DNA from: Plantago major
Lineage: Eukaryota > Streptophyta > Magnoliopsida > Lamiales > Plantaginaceae
DNA length: 64,000 bases
Direction of reading: 5' to 3'
Assembly: GCA_026545765.1 (NCBI GenBank)
Contig: CM048839.1
Coordinates: forward strand, 2,976,001 to 3,040,000
Below are positions 1-12,779 of this stretch, one piece after another (positions within the stretch are counted from its first letter, which is position 1; every line of letters starts with the position of its first letter). The translations under genes were made by a program, and so were the position numbers. Under the pieces are notes generated by a model. That model was not told the DNA's origin. It saw only the letters and a program-made list of their open reading frames with translations, and did not search any database.

Positions 1-860
1 TCCACACTTCCACTTCCAACCATTAACAAACCCTTGTGATACTTACCATCTCTGAAATGGAGAAATTCATACATATATCATCGTTTAAATAACTATATGT
101 GTGTGTCAAATCAAAGAAGAAAATTACACCACATTAAACGAATAATAAAAAATCTCACATTTTATCACAAATTACATGTTATGTCCTTTTTTTTCTTGTT
201 GGTATTTTACTACTCTCCGTCACAAATGGTGTCTTACACTCAAACGTGGAGATTTCAATTGAGACTCGGACTTAAAAATGCAAAGAGTATAAGTTTTGAG
301 CATGTGGGAGACCGTATGGATTGCCGACAAACATTATCACAGACTTTATTAATAACATTAATTAATGCTAACATGAATTAAATTATTCACTTATAAAACA
401 TTATCGATAATCGATTATGTATGCACAATGTGAGATGAGATTGAGCCCACAAGGCATTCACGAGTAATACTAGGGAGTGCGAGGATAACACAACCCAGAA
501 TGTTATATTATGCTTCCTGAATTTCATTTTTTTTCATCAAAGAATGTTACACAAATTTGAACCAAGCTGTCAACATTAACTGTACACATGATCGACTGGG
601 AGTCCAGAAATGCAAGCAAACACTTCTACAGAGACACACCCTTCTCCAGTTTGAGTAAATACTTTTTTTTTCTTTTCTAGTTTTTTCTATATATACAAAA
701 GACAGTATACACATAACAGAGGGGAGGAGCAAAGGCGGACCGTGCATCGTGCATGCGACAGCTCTCAACCCTCAGACGATCTCCGGAATTTTTACTTGGT
801 ACAACAAATGGATTCAATTTGTAAGTGTCATCAGCGTATCTGTCATGTTCTCAGTGTACA
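1..860. other. Intergenic stretch and probable 3' UTR of the ATG18-like gene
   Basis: I see no gene in about the first 500 bases: it is AT-rich with only short spurious ORFs. From roughly 500 to 867 the minus strand is probably the 3' UTR of the ATG18-like gene, because the terminal exon of that gene begins at 872 and places its stop at 870-868. No poly(A) site was fixed. Confidence 0.5.
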
Positions 861-867
861 AAGCTGT

Positions 868-3800
868 TCAACCTGCAATCAAGATAAAGCAACATCTTCA
901 GGCTTCAGCCTAGACAAAAAGCAGTTGTCTTGTATGATCCCAAATAAGTGAGAGTAGATCACTATGATAGTAGTAGATCAGTAAGGAAATAGTATAGATT
1001 TAATCACTGAGGCAGTAGTAGCAGTAATAATAGTAGTAGATTAGACCTTACCTTCTTCAGAGAAATCAAACATCCCACCCATCCATCCTTCATCATCGGG
1101 GTTCTCTTCCTGGTCATTAACACCAGCGTCTAGCTCATTAGTTACAACTTCAGTTGGTTTGCAGTTATCATGCATCTCAGGCTCAATGCAGTAGCCTTCA
1201 TTGAACAACTGTCCCAAATCTACCTCTTTGTCAGTCCTTGAAGGCACGGGAATTTTCTTTGGAGCCGTATCGGTACTTTTGGCACCCGATGGTGGAATCT
1301 CGTAGCCCGACGGGGAGGATCCAATCATGGCAGTTTTATTGACAACAGAGATAATATCGCGATTTAGTTCAGAACCAAGTGGCCCATTAGGTCTAGATCT
1401 CTGGTCCACTGGTGAAGCCTTGTGACTACCAATGTTCATGTGATTCAGATCAAGTAAACCCCCTATTTGTATAGATGATCCTGATGTAATGCAAAGGAAT
1501 CAAGTTTGACAATATGTGAAATGAAAAAGAAAAAATGAAAGTTCATTTGTTATCTTGATTTTTTAAGAAGTTGTGGAGCCTTGCTTCTTGCTGTTAACTA
1601 CAGGAGATTTGCCACACTAATACAATTAATAAATTCAGAGAGTGGTTGAACTGTTCTGACGATTGCGTGCATTGACAAACATAATGTATCTGACCTTCTT
1701 CAAAGCTTTCTGGGGAGCCCAATGATGGAATCTTTGACGGATGCACAATACTGGTATCAGAGGGAGCAGTACCCTGAGAAGAGACAGATCTGCACAAAAT
1801 GACCAATTCAGCATGCCAGTCGTGAGCAAAGAGCTGACCCCATGTTCCAGACAATAGAGTCCTGATTATCATTAGGGTTAATACTTATTATTATACAGTT
1901 TTAGTATTGAAAGGCAAGTTATACATTAGAGTTCAAGTTAAATTAGGATGTTGAAGTCAAATTAAGAAATTATTTTATAAATACGAGTCTCAGGGTCTAT
2001 TATTCAATAGTCAGGTCTTACGCTCATTAGAGTTGGTTTCGCCCTTTATGGTGGTTCGTCTCTTCGGTGATTTTATACTATCTACGTTATTTCAATAAAA
2101 ATCCAGAAGACTAGCTACTGCTACAGCAAAATCCTATCTTTCTCATCCCTAAACGGCTAAACCCTCTGCTCTATCATCACCCTACCCTCATGCAAATATT
2201 GAGGCATGCTATTGAGACAGGGAAAGATAAATTGGGAGCATACAACAAACTCAAAAGATTAGCATCACGGAAAGTATAGTTTTGGACCACAATCCTACTA
2301 AAAGGAAACACCAGAAAAGAACATGACAAAAAGAACTTGTAATTCTTCGTGCTGGCATGCAAAGAACAAAGAAATGTAGTAAATAAGAATTCAATTCAAG
2401 TACCAAATACCAAAAACCAACTATAATCAATAATGAAATAGTTCTGATGACATTAAAAACAAAGTCCACAAGTAGCATGGCCAATTGAAGCTTGAGAAGA
2501 ATCAAATCATATAGTATCAGGTTGCAGATTATGCAATAAAGCCAACCTCAAGGATATAACCAATAAAAATAAGATGCAAACCAAATTACGAAGCAGGTAG
2601 AGATATTCACCGGTTAATCACACCAGATCTCGTGCTGGTGAAATATAATGCAGGCAACAAATTCTTCTGCCTTGTTTCAATTTCACGTGAAGGGATATTC
2701 TCAATTTCACACTCCCCATTAACTTGCTCTTCCGCTTCAGGTGGATCCATGGAACTGAAATATACCTAGATAATGCTCTAGGTTAGTTACAGGCAAACCA
2801 AGAAAAATACAAAGACAAGAGCCATCTAATTAAGCATACTTTTGGCTTTCGCCATAGGGGAACTCTGCAGCTATTTATCTGAACTTCAGCTTTAGATAGA
2901 TGCCAGTTTGTTTCAGGTGACTTCAATATCTCACTCTGGAACACCTTCTTATCATCAGCATCCGCATCCTCATCAATTTCAGGATCACTCTGCAAGTCAA
3001 ATATGCTCCCAGAAATGCACACCTCCCTTTCCAGATTATCCAATCTTCGGCAGACATCCCACCACTGTATAGGCTCAACTTTCACCCTCAGCTCCTCATT
3101 TTGGGGGTTTATTTGAGAAGCCAAACAAGACTCCGTCCTACTATGGCGCCATTCAAGCCCAGACAGTTGAATTTCATGCTGAACGACAAACCCTGAAGGG
3201 GTATAAACTAATATATGTTCCAATGGTCTAATGTTCGAATTGACTTCCAGAGAACCAGTAGAGTTAGAATTATGAAATGTGACGGCAACAGCTCCGGACG
3301 GCACCCATATCTTACCCGCCACTGAAGCAGCAGCATTGCTCACCGAATTAAGCAAGCCAGTGTCGCTGCACTTTATTCGAGTAACCACAGAGATAGTGGA
3401 AGAAGGTGGAGGGGAACATTTTTGCTCATTGGTATTAAAAGATGAACTAGACCACCATGGAGGAGTAGCTGCTAGATACAGAGATGTACCTTGTCCACAA
3501 GTACTTAACGCTTGTAAACCATCATCTCCCCCGAAGGGAGATAAAATAAAGATATGGCAAGTACCTCTTGATGATACAACAGCAATCCATTGGCTGTATT
3601 GACTAAAGCAGATATCTTGGATGACCTGTTCAACAAAACATAGGGCCACAATTTCAAGAAACTTGTCGACCAGCTGGAAAGCGAGAAGATAATAGGTAAC
3701 TAAAAAGTAAAAACTAAGACCAAATACATACTGCAGCTGTTAAACCACGATGTAGCTTGTACTGATGCACGTGGGAATTGCTCCAGTCACCACTGCCTGA

Positions 3801-6800
3801 CCCACTAGAGGAATGAGGAGGCATGATACGAAAGATATTTATGTTATTTCCACAAACGGAGGCGGTAACAAGAAGAGTCCCACTTGGATCAAAAGATAAA
3901 GCAGATATTGGGCTCGAATGAGCCCTAAATTGTGATATAACCTCGGAGGAGGCAAGGTCCTTCACAGCAATCTGCCATTAAGAAAAGATTATTGTTGTTG
4001 TGCCCAGATCACTCAGTAATTTCGAATGTGACAATAAAAAGTTATCAAATGCAATTACTATTTGATGCTTACCCAGCCAGCATTTTCTGATTCAGATGCT
4101 GCTACCTTGCCACCTCTCCGGCCAGGAGAACTGGGACCATCAGGAAGTAGCTCTGGATAGTACTTGGACAATTTCTTGTATCCCATATCCCCCAGGGTGA
4201 GTATCCCAGCGGCCAAGTGTTTACTAGATTCCATTGCATACCGTGCCATCAGACTGCCACTTCCGGGAGAAGACGATGGACTAACACTAGATGCAAGGCT
4301 CTGCGGACTTACTCGGCCCGTATTTGACATAAAAGGGCGGTAAGGAGGATAAGCCAGCCACCTTGGGCCCACAGCTAAAGGACCATACCCTGTGTTGATT
4401 CCAAATCCTCCTTGTTCTCCAACTCGCGGAACAGGATAGGTCATAACTACGAATTTCTTCTCAAGAGTAGCAGGATCAAAGCAGTATATCTGTTCAAAAT
4501 ATAAATAAACCAGTCACCTTACATGCCATTACTCCCAGGTAGAGTCCTATCTTGCAGCAGTGCACCAACAAGTAAACATATTAGCGCATACTGGGGGTGA
4601 AAAGAAAATCATGGAAGGGAGGAGGAAGAAATAAATAACTACAAACAAAACAATTAATTTTTATCTACAAGGAATCAGAACATCTACCCTCTAGGTTCAA
4701 ACTATTCTCTACAAGCCATAATAGCTGAGGATATAATCCTTAACCCAGTCCAGTTGAAAACTCAAACAGAAGCAGGAACAGTAATAATTAAAATGTGACA
4801 GAGTCAATAACATATGCTATCAACTGACGATCCTTGTTCTCTTTTCACCAAGCTGTAGCACTTATTTAAATTACCCGAAAGGTTAGCCAAGTGTACTTGA
4901 CTAACTGATTTCTATGCCTTCTTTAGGCAGAGAATATTTCTACAAAATTATAGCTACTCGATTCTCACTTTTTGTGCTAATTCATTTCAATTCTACTGAG
5001 CATTTAAAATATCTTCTATGAAATGAGGTCATATTTGATAGATACTTACTTGTTCTTCCAGACCAATAGCTACAACTCGGGGGCTGCATCTAACCATAAA
5101 TACTGGAAACTTAAATTCGATAACCTTCACATATTCATTCAACTTCATCGAGTAAAATCGAACAGCAGTAGGGGGGTCAAAATAGTTTTCAAGCGATGAC
5201 TCTCCAGAACCATATTTGGAAGGCCCTTGGCGATTATTCTGAAATGAAGCAGGTCTATCATCCTCATCTCCTCCAATAACAACCAATAAAGGATGTGATA
5301 ATTTGTTCTTTTCAGCAATATCATGATTTGAGGGAGCCGGGAGCATCTGTAAGAAGCTTACAGGACCATCACGCCTGGAAACTAATTCACTCAAGCCAGA
5401 CGCATCCTCAACATCGAAGACCTGAAAACCTGTGGTGTACCCAAGTAATAGGACACGCCTGAAGGTAGTTGGACTAAGCTCTAGTTTGTCAAAGCCAGCC
5501 CATAACACCTGATTAACACAAATTATCAGCTATATACCAAGTGGATGTGAACATGTAATCCTTATTCATTGATAAGCATAGTTTGACTCCTGCCTTACAC
5601 GAAGATTGTGCAAAGCTCAAGGGATAATAGAATATTGGATAAAATACCATAATCTGGCAAAGTAAGCCTGTTTACATCCATATCCGATATAAACACGTTA
5701 GATCACAGCATTAAACCACTAGTTCGTGAAAAAAGAAAATGAAATAGGATGGAGAATCCAAAATATTGTTAGCTGCCTATTCATGAATCACAGGAGAAAT
5801 GCACTAGTGGAGCTCTAACAAGTAACAATATACAGTAATTACCAAAATGCTGTGTTTTGGCTTCAAGGCACTATCTTCATATTTGACTTGATTAATACAC
5901 ACACACACACACACACATATAATGGTCATACTGAAAAGACCAGGATGAGATCAGACGGAGACCATCGAGAAAAGATTTTTACACAAATACTGGTCATACT
6001 ATAAAGCATAAGCAGACAAAGATATGTGACTTCCTTCATGCAATCAGATAAGCAAGTATATGAAAGCGTCGTAAGTGACGCACACGTACATTTCCTCAAT
6101 TGACATAATGAGTTTTTCCACACAACAAATATCGCAATGTGCCTTTTTCGAAACAAATCAAAACAAGTTTCTCTCACTTATCCCAAATTCCCAATCAGAC
6201 AAATAACACCAATAAGAGAAAACTATCCAAAAATAAAAGTGATGCCCAGTGCATCACAATGCTAAAATTTACAAGAGCATTTGTCAAGTAGCAACTAGTC
6301 CGTGCTATTACGATTACAAAACACCTTGTGATTCACTTCCATTTACTCCATCAGCATCATCAGATGTCAAAACATGAGCTAAACAATCATATCAACAAAG
6401 TAACAGAACAACTACTGCACATAAAACGAATTATAACATACACTATCGCAATGTGCCTTTTCCGAAACAAATAAAAACAAGTTTCTGTCACTTATCCCAA
6501 TCAGACAAATAACACCAATAAAAGAAAACTATCCAAAAATAAACATGATGCCCAGCACATCACAATGCTAAAATCCTCAAGAGTATTTGCCAAGTACTAG
6601 CAACTAGTCCATCCTATTACAGTTACACGCAGCACGCAACTCACAGCCATTTACTCCATCAGCATCAAAACATGCCCAACAATCATATCAACAAAGCAAC
6701 CGACCGTACATAAAACGAACTTCAATCTGTTACTTCCAAACTATCCTAAATCGGCAAATCTAAATCCAATGAGCTGATGAACATCAACAATCAATCAATC

Positions 6801-7056
6801 AAGCTAAATCCAATCCACACCACTAACTCTAATTAATCGTTGGAAAATAAATAATCAGAGAAAAAAACGAGGTGAGAATGTAAACCTGCTCTCTCCGATC
6901 TTCGGTTGGAGGAGAAATCGAAGCTGCAACGGAGGCACCGGCAGAGCGAACGACGGTGGTAGCATTAGTGGAGACGGTCCTGATACAGGAGGAGATAATC
7001 CTCAACGAATTGGGCAACAATTTGGTGTTATTCTTCTTCCCTTTACCTTTCTTCAT
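868..7056 (-). CDS. ATG18H: Autophagy-related protein 18g/h-like (WD40 PROPPIN + BCAS3 domain)
   Basis: Members of this family act in autophagosome formation as beta-propeller proteins; the long plant f/g/h class adds a C-terminal BCAS3 domain. Nine coding exons were placed from splice sites: 7056-6886, 5508-5050, 4489-4073, 3971-3732, 3625-2840, 2765-2611, 1789-1695, 1480-1052 and 872-868. They total 2757 nt in one open frame, 918 aa, close to the length I recall for Arabidopsis ATG18g/h. The propeller starts at LWAGFDKLE and continues through LLVTASVCGNNINIFRIMP in exon 4. The BCAS3-like part is in exon 5 (VCRRLDNLEREVCISGS region). The end EGWMGGMFDFSEEG matches the family C-terminus. The phosphoinositide FRRG motif of short ATG18s is FRAH here, as I recall for this long class. 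The last exon contributes only GT plus the stop TGA. A CT-rich leader and a TATA box lie upstream. Confidence 0.9.
1790..2610 (-). other. ATG18-like intron 6 (821 bp) with possible old LTR-like piece
   Basis: The intron runs from a GTGAAT donor at 2610 to a TGCAG acceptor at 1790. Inside, about 1870-2110 on the plus strand has a TATA-like TATAAATA and a leader-like stretch ending in an AATAAA-type signal, which together resemble an LTR remnant. No paired end or target duplication was found, so this remains a weak suggestion. Confidence 0.3.
5899..5918. repeat. (CA)n microsatellite
   Basis: A run of about ten CA units lies in intron 1 of the ATG18-like gene. Confidence 0.85.
6126..6720. repeat. 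Diverged tandem duplication (~300 bp x 2) in ATG18-like intron 1
   Basis: The block near 6126-6431 is repeated at about 6446-6720 in the same order and orientation. Shared landmarks are TATCGCAATGTGCCTTTT, CAGACAAATAACACCAATAA, ATCACAATGCTAAAAT, CATTTACTCCATCAGCATCA and ACAATCATATCAACAAAG. The copies differ by many substitutions and several small indels, so the duplication is not very recent. Confidence 0.85.
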
Positions 7057-7328
7057 TTGGAATGAATCAGTTTAGTAGTTATCCTAATAATTTTGGTCTG
7101 ACAACCACCGAGTGGCCGTCGCCGACGTGTTGAGGTTGGTGGCGTCGGTCATCAAATTCAACGATCGCCGGAGAAATAAGGTTTTCCGATTTGGCAGTTT
7201 TTTGGTGGTGGTGTTGTTATTGCGTGTTTTGGAGTTTGACTTGATAGCTAATGCTCGCTTGCTTGCTTTCTTTTTTCCTCTATGTTGGTTGTTTTGTTTC
7301 TGGACTTGGTTGGATTGATTTTTTTTTT

Positions 7329-7336
7329 TATTTATA
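7329..7336 (-). promoter_or_regulatory. Probable TATA box of the ATG18-like gene
   Basis: The minus strand reads TATAAATA about 270 bases before the start codon, in a short AT-rich patch upstream of the gene. A pentanucleotide CTCTT run lies at 7376-7402, further upstream. The transcription start is not directly visible. Confidence 0.4.
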
Positions 7337-7769
7337 CTCACACCGTCACACGCTAATCTTCTTCTCTGTGTTTTTTCTCTTCTCTTCTCTTCTCTTCTTG
7401 CTATCAGCTCAAGATCAATCTATCTATCCGCTTTAATTGTTGTTATTATTATTCTATGGGCTTTTTTCATCATCATCTCACGCATTTATTTATTTTTTGT
7501 CTTTTCGATTATACTAGGTGCTTTGAATTTAAATTTAAATTTCAATTGTGTTGAAGAATAAGTTTCAAGGAAATGGGAAGTGGATGTGTTTAACATAATC
7601 AAGTTTGAAATTTGTGACATGTTGTAATCTTGCATGACAAGGAATGCAAGCATGGTTAGGAAGATATTGGGAAATCAGAAATTGCAAAGTACAATTAAGG
7701 AGATTAAATTTTGATTTGATGATAATTATGTATGGTGGATTGGAATTTGGAGCAACATCAAAATGAGAA

Positions 7770-8054
7770 TAATCGTAAACCAGTTCCCATTCAGATCAAG
7801 GTCTGATCCTTTGAGCCATCGCAGTTAATCGTGGGCTACTATCTGGGTGATATGTTTGTCCACAACATATCTCGTGCAATCTTTCCTCACTCGTGCACTC
7901 ACGGATAGACTTACTAGTAAGTCAACCACCCAATGATTGCTCCATAGCAAACACGATTAACTTTAGAGTTATAGATGGATTCTCAAAAGAATGGTGCACC
8001 TTGTTAGCATGAATAACGCATCTTTTTAAACTCTTGAATTTTGGGGGTGTTACA
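7770..8054 (-). mobile_element. Probable Cassandra-type (TRIM) solo LTR carrying 5S rRNA-like sequence
   Basis: Read on the minus strand, the sequence starts TGTAACACCCCC at 8054, a typical LTR start. It then contains a 5S rRNA-like block (plus coordinates about 7918-7990) in the same orientation, recognisable by GGGTGGTTGACTTAC and AACTCTAAAGTTAATCGTG. 5S-bearing LTRs are the hallmark of Cassandra, a small non-coding LTR family. No second LTR or internal part is seen, so it looks like an old solo LTR. The left end is approximate. Confidence 0.6.
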
Positions 8055-10183
8055 CTAATGATACTCTATATATGAGTAATCTTGGAAGATGTAAGATATG
8101 GGTGAGTAATTGCATATTTTTATGATCGAAATTCATCAACACCGTCCAAAGAATATAATAGCGATATTCACTTTAAAAATATGTTTGACCTCAATTAGAG
8201 AGGTACATCGGACAGATCAATGTTTCTAAGTACATATAATGTTTTAAGCAATATAAATACAACACATGTGGATGTTCAATCGGATAAAATGTTATTTTCT
8301 CATGTAATATGGTAGAAGTAAATCCATTATAATTCTATCTTCATAGCATAATATTACACACGTATCAATAATGGTACATTGTCTTTAGTAGCTAATGGAC
8401 AAAAATATTAAACCAGTCAAAGAATTCCAAGTAACTAAACACATAGCCAGGGGTGGACCTAGCAGAGCGCCTCCCAAAATTGGAATTTTTATAGGTAATA
8501 TTTTAAAATTTTGATTTCGCCTCCACCCGTAAAAAACCTCATATATGTAATTTAATGAGGTTGAAATCGCAGGTCACCGCACATACCCAACACGTCATGC
8601 GAAAGAAAAATCATTACAGTTATAATCGTAACAGTATGGATCATTCGATTCCGAACCAATCATGGACGGGCTATGCAATTATAGCAGTTCTTGGCATGAG
8701 CTTTGTCAGGAATCATATGATTCTCCACCCCGATATGGAGGGCAGTCTAAAAGCAGCAGTATTTGAGAAGTAAAATTATGAGGGTCAAAGTGCAAGAAGA
8801 AGAAATATAAATTAACATGATACCAATATAGTTAACAACTTTATTACGACATGTCTTCACCAATATACACATGAGTATATATTGCTTTTAAACATCTTCA
8901 ACAGATGTGCGCAAACATAAGTAAACTTGGAAATGATTTTACTTTTCCATTTTCTGAATGTTTTTCTGGAAAAGAGGAGAAATAAATAGCTCTTCTTTTT
9001 TGGTTTGGACTGCAATAACTCATTGCAATTTCGGAAATGGCCTAATTGATGTCTCTTTCATTATAATTTTCATGTATATTTATAGCTATATTACCTGTCA
9101 TGTAAAATCTATGAATGAGTAAAACAGGGTGATAATGTTATTTCGTGTATTCAACCGTGAGTACATGAAGAGTATTTGTACAAGTAGATAATATTTGTAG
9201 AGCATATCTAATGAGAGTACACCATACAAGTACAATATATCTCTAGAACATATGTATAATATTTGACTACATCTAAAAGAGTATCACCAAGTCGAACATC
9301 AAATATAAAATGTATTAAACATTAAATAACATATATATAAATCTCTATGTAATGTATATAGCGAGCCTTATCATCAGCCGTTCCGTAAATGAACGATGAA
9401 TATGAAACAAAGTTCAAATCCAACTCGATCATTTTACTGAACAAGCCAAATTCGAGACCTAATATGAGTGTTGTTGCACCTCTACCATCAATCAAATTTG
9501 CCAGAATTTATGAGTTTTGGGCCTAATTAAACTGGACTTGATTTCATAAATAGCCATGGTAATGGCCTTGTGACTCTAGTATTAGGGTACTAGGTTATGA
9601 GTCATTGACTCATGAGTACTCATGAGATCCATTTACCAACCACAGAGACGACGGTAGGGTCATTTGAGGTTCGTACATTAATTAATATGATTTGAATGTG
9701 TGTCCAAGATGATAATATCAGATCATCTTTAATCAACTCAGTGGTACACTCAACAAATGTTATTCCTACTAATCTACAGATCCAACTACATTCGAACCGG
9801 TATCAAGTGTTCTCTGATGAATAGAAGAGAATAATGCCAAAACCATACCTAAATAAGTGTACATAGTATGTAGTATATACAGGATGATAAACATTGACTT
9901 TGTTATTACATTATGAAGCTCATAACATCATATTCTATCTACTTATTCAGCTAAAGCAGGAGTATAATTTACACTCACTAGTAGTATTACAGGAAATTCT
10001 GGTAACTACATATAACAACCACACTCTCCAACTAAATATGAAGCTAAATATACAACTTATTCAGCTAAATATAACTTACTAAACTCTAGATTCTAGAATG
10101 AAATAACAGAAAAGCCACATTCTTCAACTGATATAGAATTCCATATTATGATGCTAAAGTATCAAACTGTACTGCTTACTCGC
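8055..10183. other. Gene-free spacer
   Basis: This AT-rich spacer between the probable solo LTR and the kinase 3' end holds only short chance ORFs. A stretch near 8449-8540 starting AGGGGTGGACC looks like a worn end of a DNA transposon, but no partner end was found. The final few hundred bases are likely kinase 3' UTR. Confidence 0.5.
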
Positions 10184-11934
10184 TTACGTTTCCAGACTTG
10201 TCTGTTTCCGAACATTTACGCCTCGGCTTATGCTGTACTCTTCAGCACTAAACAGCTGTCTATAGTATTTCTTCCAGCTTGAGAGCTTTTTACATTTTTG
10301 AATCATTTCTAGGCTGCCACAGCTTCCTCTAAGCAGCAGTAAAACCTGCAGTCATCAAGAACAGAAATTCAGTGTGACGAAAAAGCAATTTCGCAGAAAA
10401 CAACAAATGGACTACAAAAAAGTGAACGTACCTGACTCATCCGAGGGCGCTTAACTGAAGATTGCTGCACACAGAGAGCAGCTGCCAAGATCACTAGATT
10501 CATTTGCATTAGGTTATAGTCGTCGGCAAGTGAGGGATCTATCAGCTCTCGAATTTTGTTCTTCTTGAGCAGAGGTTTGGCCTTACAAAGGTTAGACAAC
10601 AATCTCAAATTTTGTTCACTCTACAGATAACATATCTAGTAACTGCATAAGCAAAAAGGGAGCGTGTCATACCCACATAACGAGGCTTTGCTGTGAGTAA
10701 TCCAATGCCCGACGCCCAGTGATAAGCTCCAATAGCAACACTCCGAAGGCAAATACATCAGTTTTCTCGTCAACAATTCCGTGCAATAAGAACTCCGGAG
10801 CTAGATAACTGGAAAATCAAGATTGGATTCAGTAACAGCATTCCCCATGTTAGCATTGTACAGAGAACTTTGACAAAAACAGGAACTGGTCGATTATACG
10901 AACCCGAAAGTACCCTCAAAATTTGTAACAGTCAGGTGAGTCCATCGCTCTGGCAGCCACTTAGCAAGACCAAAATCGCATATCTGAGGTTCAAAGTCCT
11001 CAGTAAGTAAAATATTTGCAGCCTTAATATCTCTATGAATGATCCTCCTTTGACAACCCTCATGAAGATACAGCAACCCTTTAGCTATTCCCAACGAGAT
11101 CTTGTACCTAATGCTCCACTGCATCTTCTCCCTGGAATCTGTCAAACAAGGAAAATAGTAAGAAACTTAATTTGTGAGAAACAAGAGATAGAAAGCTTTT
11201 GGAAGTGTAAAAATGAACAGCAAGACAGACAGCGCACTAACTGTGAAACATAGAAGCCAAGCTTCCAAGTGGAGACAACTCAAGAACGAGGTACATTCCT
11301 CCTTCGACCCCATAGCCAATTAATCTAGCAGTATTTGGGTGATTGACGTGAGCCATTATCCCAAGTTCCGATAAAAAATCGGTTATCTTTTCCTCCAATG
11401 ATCCTTTCGTTAATCGTTTGATAGCAACAAGTTGCCCCCCACGTAAACGACCTCTATAAACTTCAGCATAACCACCCTTCCCAATCAAATACCCTATACA
11501 AGAGAACAAAATCAATATGATACAGCCAAACCTCAAGAATGGAAAGTAACAGACTTTTCACATGGCAAACCTTGACAAAAGTGGCTTGTTGCGGCTTGAA
11601 GTTCCGCGTAGCTAAAATTCTTCCATTGGGGCTTGAAATAGCTCAAATTAGCATCTATGAGTGGATTCGTTCCATCTGTAACTTCTTCCCTCATGCTGCT
11701 GCTAAATATTCTCGACAGTTTGAGGGGATGCCGTGTGGCTAACTGTTTCTTGGACTTGAACCTCAAAAGTTGGAACAAAGTTGTCCATTTCGAAGGGGGT
11801 AGGGGATCATCAACGTAAGTTTCGGAACCTGAAGTGCTCGGTTTCGGTGAATCTGTATCAGATGCAGTACTTCTCAAGAAATCTTCGAGAACAGTATCAG
11901 GTGATAAGGCCTTTCCTTTGTCTTTCTCTTCCAT
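10184..11934 (-). CDS. Receptor-like cytoplasmic kinase, class VI (RBK1/RBK2-like)
   Basis: This is a cytosolic Ser/Thr kinase without an ectodomain, of the family that includes the Rop-interacting RBK kinases. Exons: 11934-11571, 11493-11242, 11138-10904, 10808-10673, 10581-10432 and 10345-10184, giving 1299 nt, one frame, 432 aa. The N-terminal ~120 residues are Ser/Thr-rich and low complexity, ending in the usual [12 protein letters not shown] lead-in. Kinase motifs: glycine loop [16 protein letters not shown] lysine, catalytic [23 protein letters not shown], and [18 protein letters not shown]. All catalytic residues are intact. The C-terminal tail [13 protein letters not shown] is family-typical. 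The start is the first ATG after a good acceptor (CTTTTTCTTGATAG), so a 5' UTR intron is likely. Which RBK it is orthologous to cannot be settled by eye. Confidence 0.9.
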
Positions 11935-12369
11935 AATAAGAGAATCTCAACTCTATCAAGAAAAAGGGGACAATTTCAGCATTTGGAATTTTAACACTAA
12001 CAAGCTCACTTTTCAGCATTGCCATTCTAACACTTTTCTCACACCAACATGGCAATTTGAACTCCCAACTAATACATTTTTCACACAAACAGCATTACAA
12101 TTTTAACACCAACAAATACTTTTCTCACACCAACAGCATTGCAATTTCAATTTTCAACAATTTCCTCATACAAATGATATTAACCCAAGGTTATATAGAA
12201 ATCTATATCATGCTACAAACCAAAATGACTGCAAAATCACAATGCCAACCAGAGAAAAAAACACTCCATTATGAACTCTGCAATAGCTAAATTCCCAAAT
12301 TAATAATCCTCTAAATCTTCTAAGGCACACATATATCCCTAGCCACTAAATCACACTAAAAAGTATAGA

Positions 12370-12743
12370 AAGATTCACAGCAAGTTCCCATTTTTAAGCA
12401 AAAATTCAAACCATAGCCCCTATTTTAGAAACCAGAAGGAATAAGCAAACACAGAATGCGAAAACAATACAACAAACACCTACAGAGTTGCCAAGCAGAT
12501 ACTGAATCACAACAAGTTTCCATTTTCAACCTGAAATTCAAACCTTAGCACACTGTTTCATAATCCCAGAAGAGTTAAAATAAAAATAAACACAGAATGC
12601 AAAGAAAAACATTACAAGAAACACCAAAAGAATTGCAAAGCAGATGTTGAATCATAACAAGTTTCAATTTTTAACCTGAAATTCAAACCTTGGCACACTG
12701 TTTTATAATCCCAGAAGAGGAAAAATAAAAATAAACACAGAAT

Positions 12744-12779
<36 letters not shown>

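Noticed and set aside
1870-2110. LTR-like piece in ATG18 intron 6
   Set aside because: TATA-like and polyadenylation-like signals only; no paired ends or target duplication, so not called as an element.
8449-8540. AGGGGTGGACC transposon-like end
   Set aside because: No matching second end or target duplication nearby.
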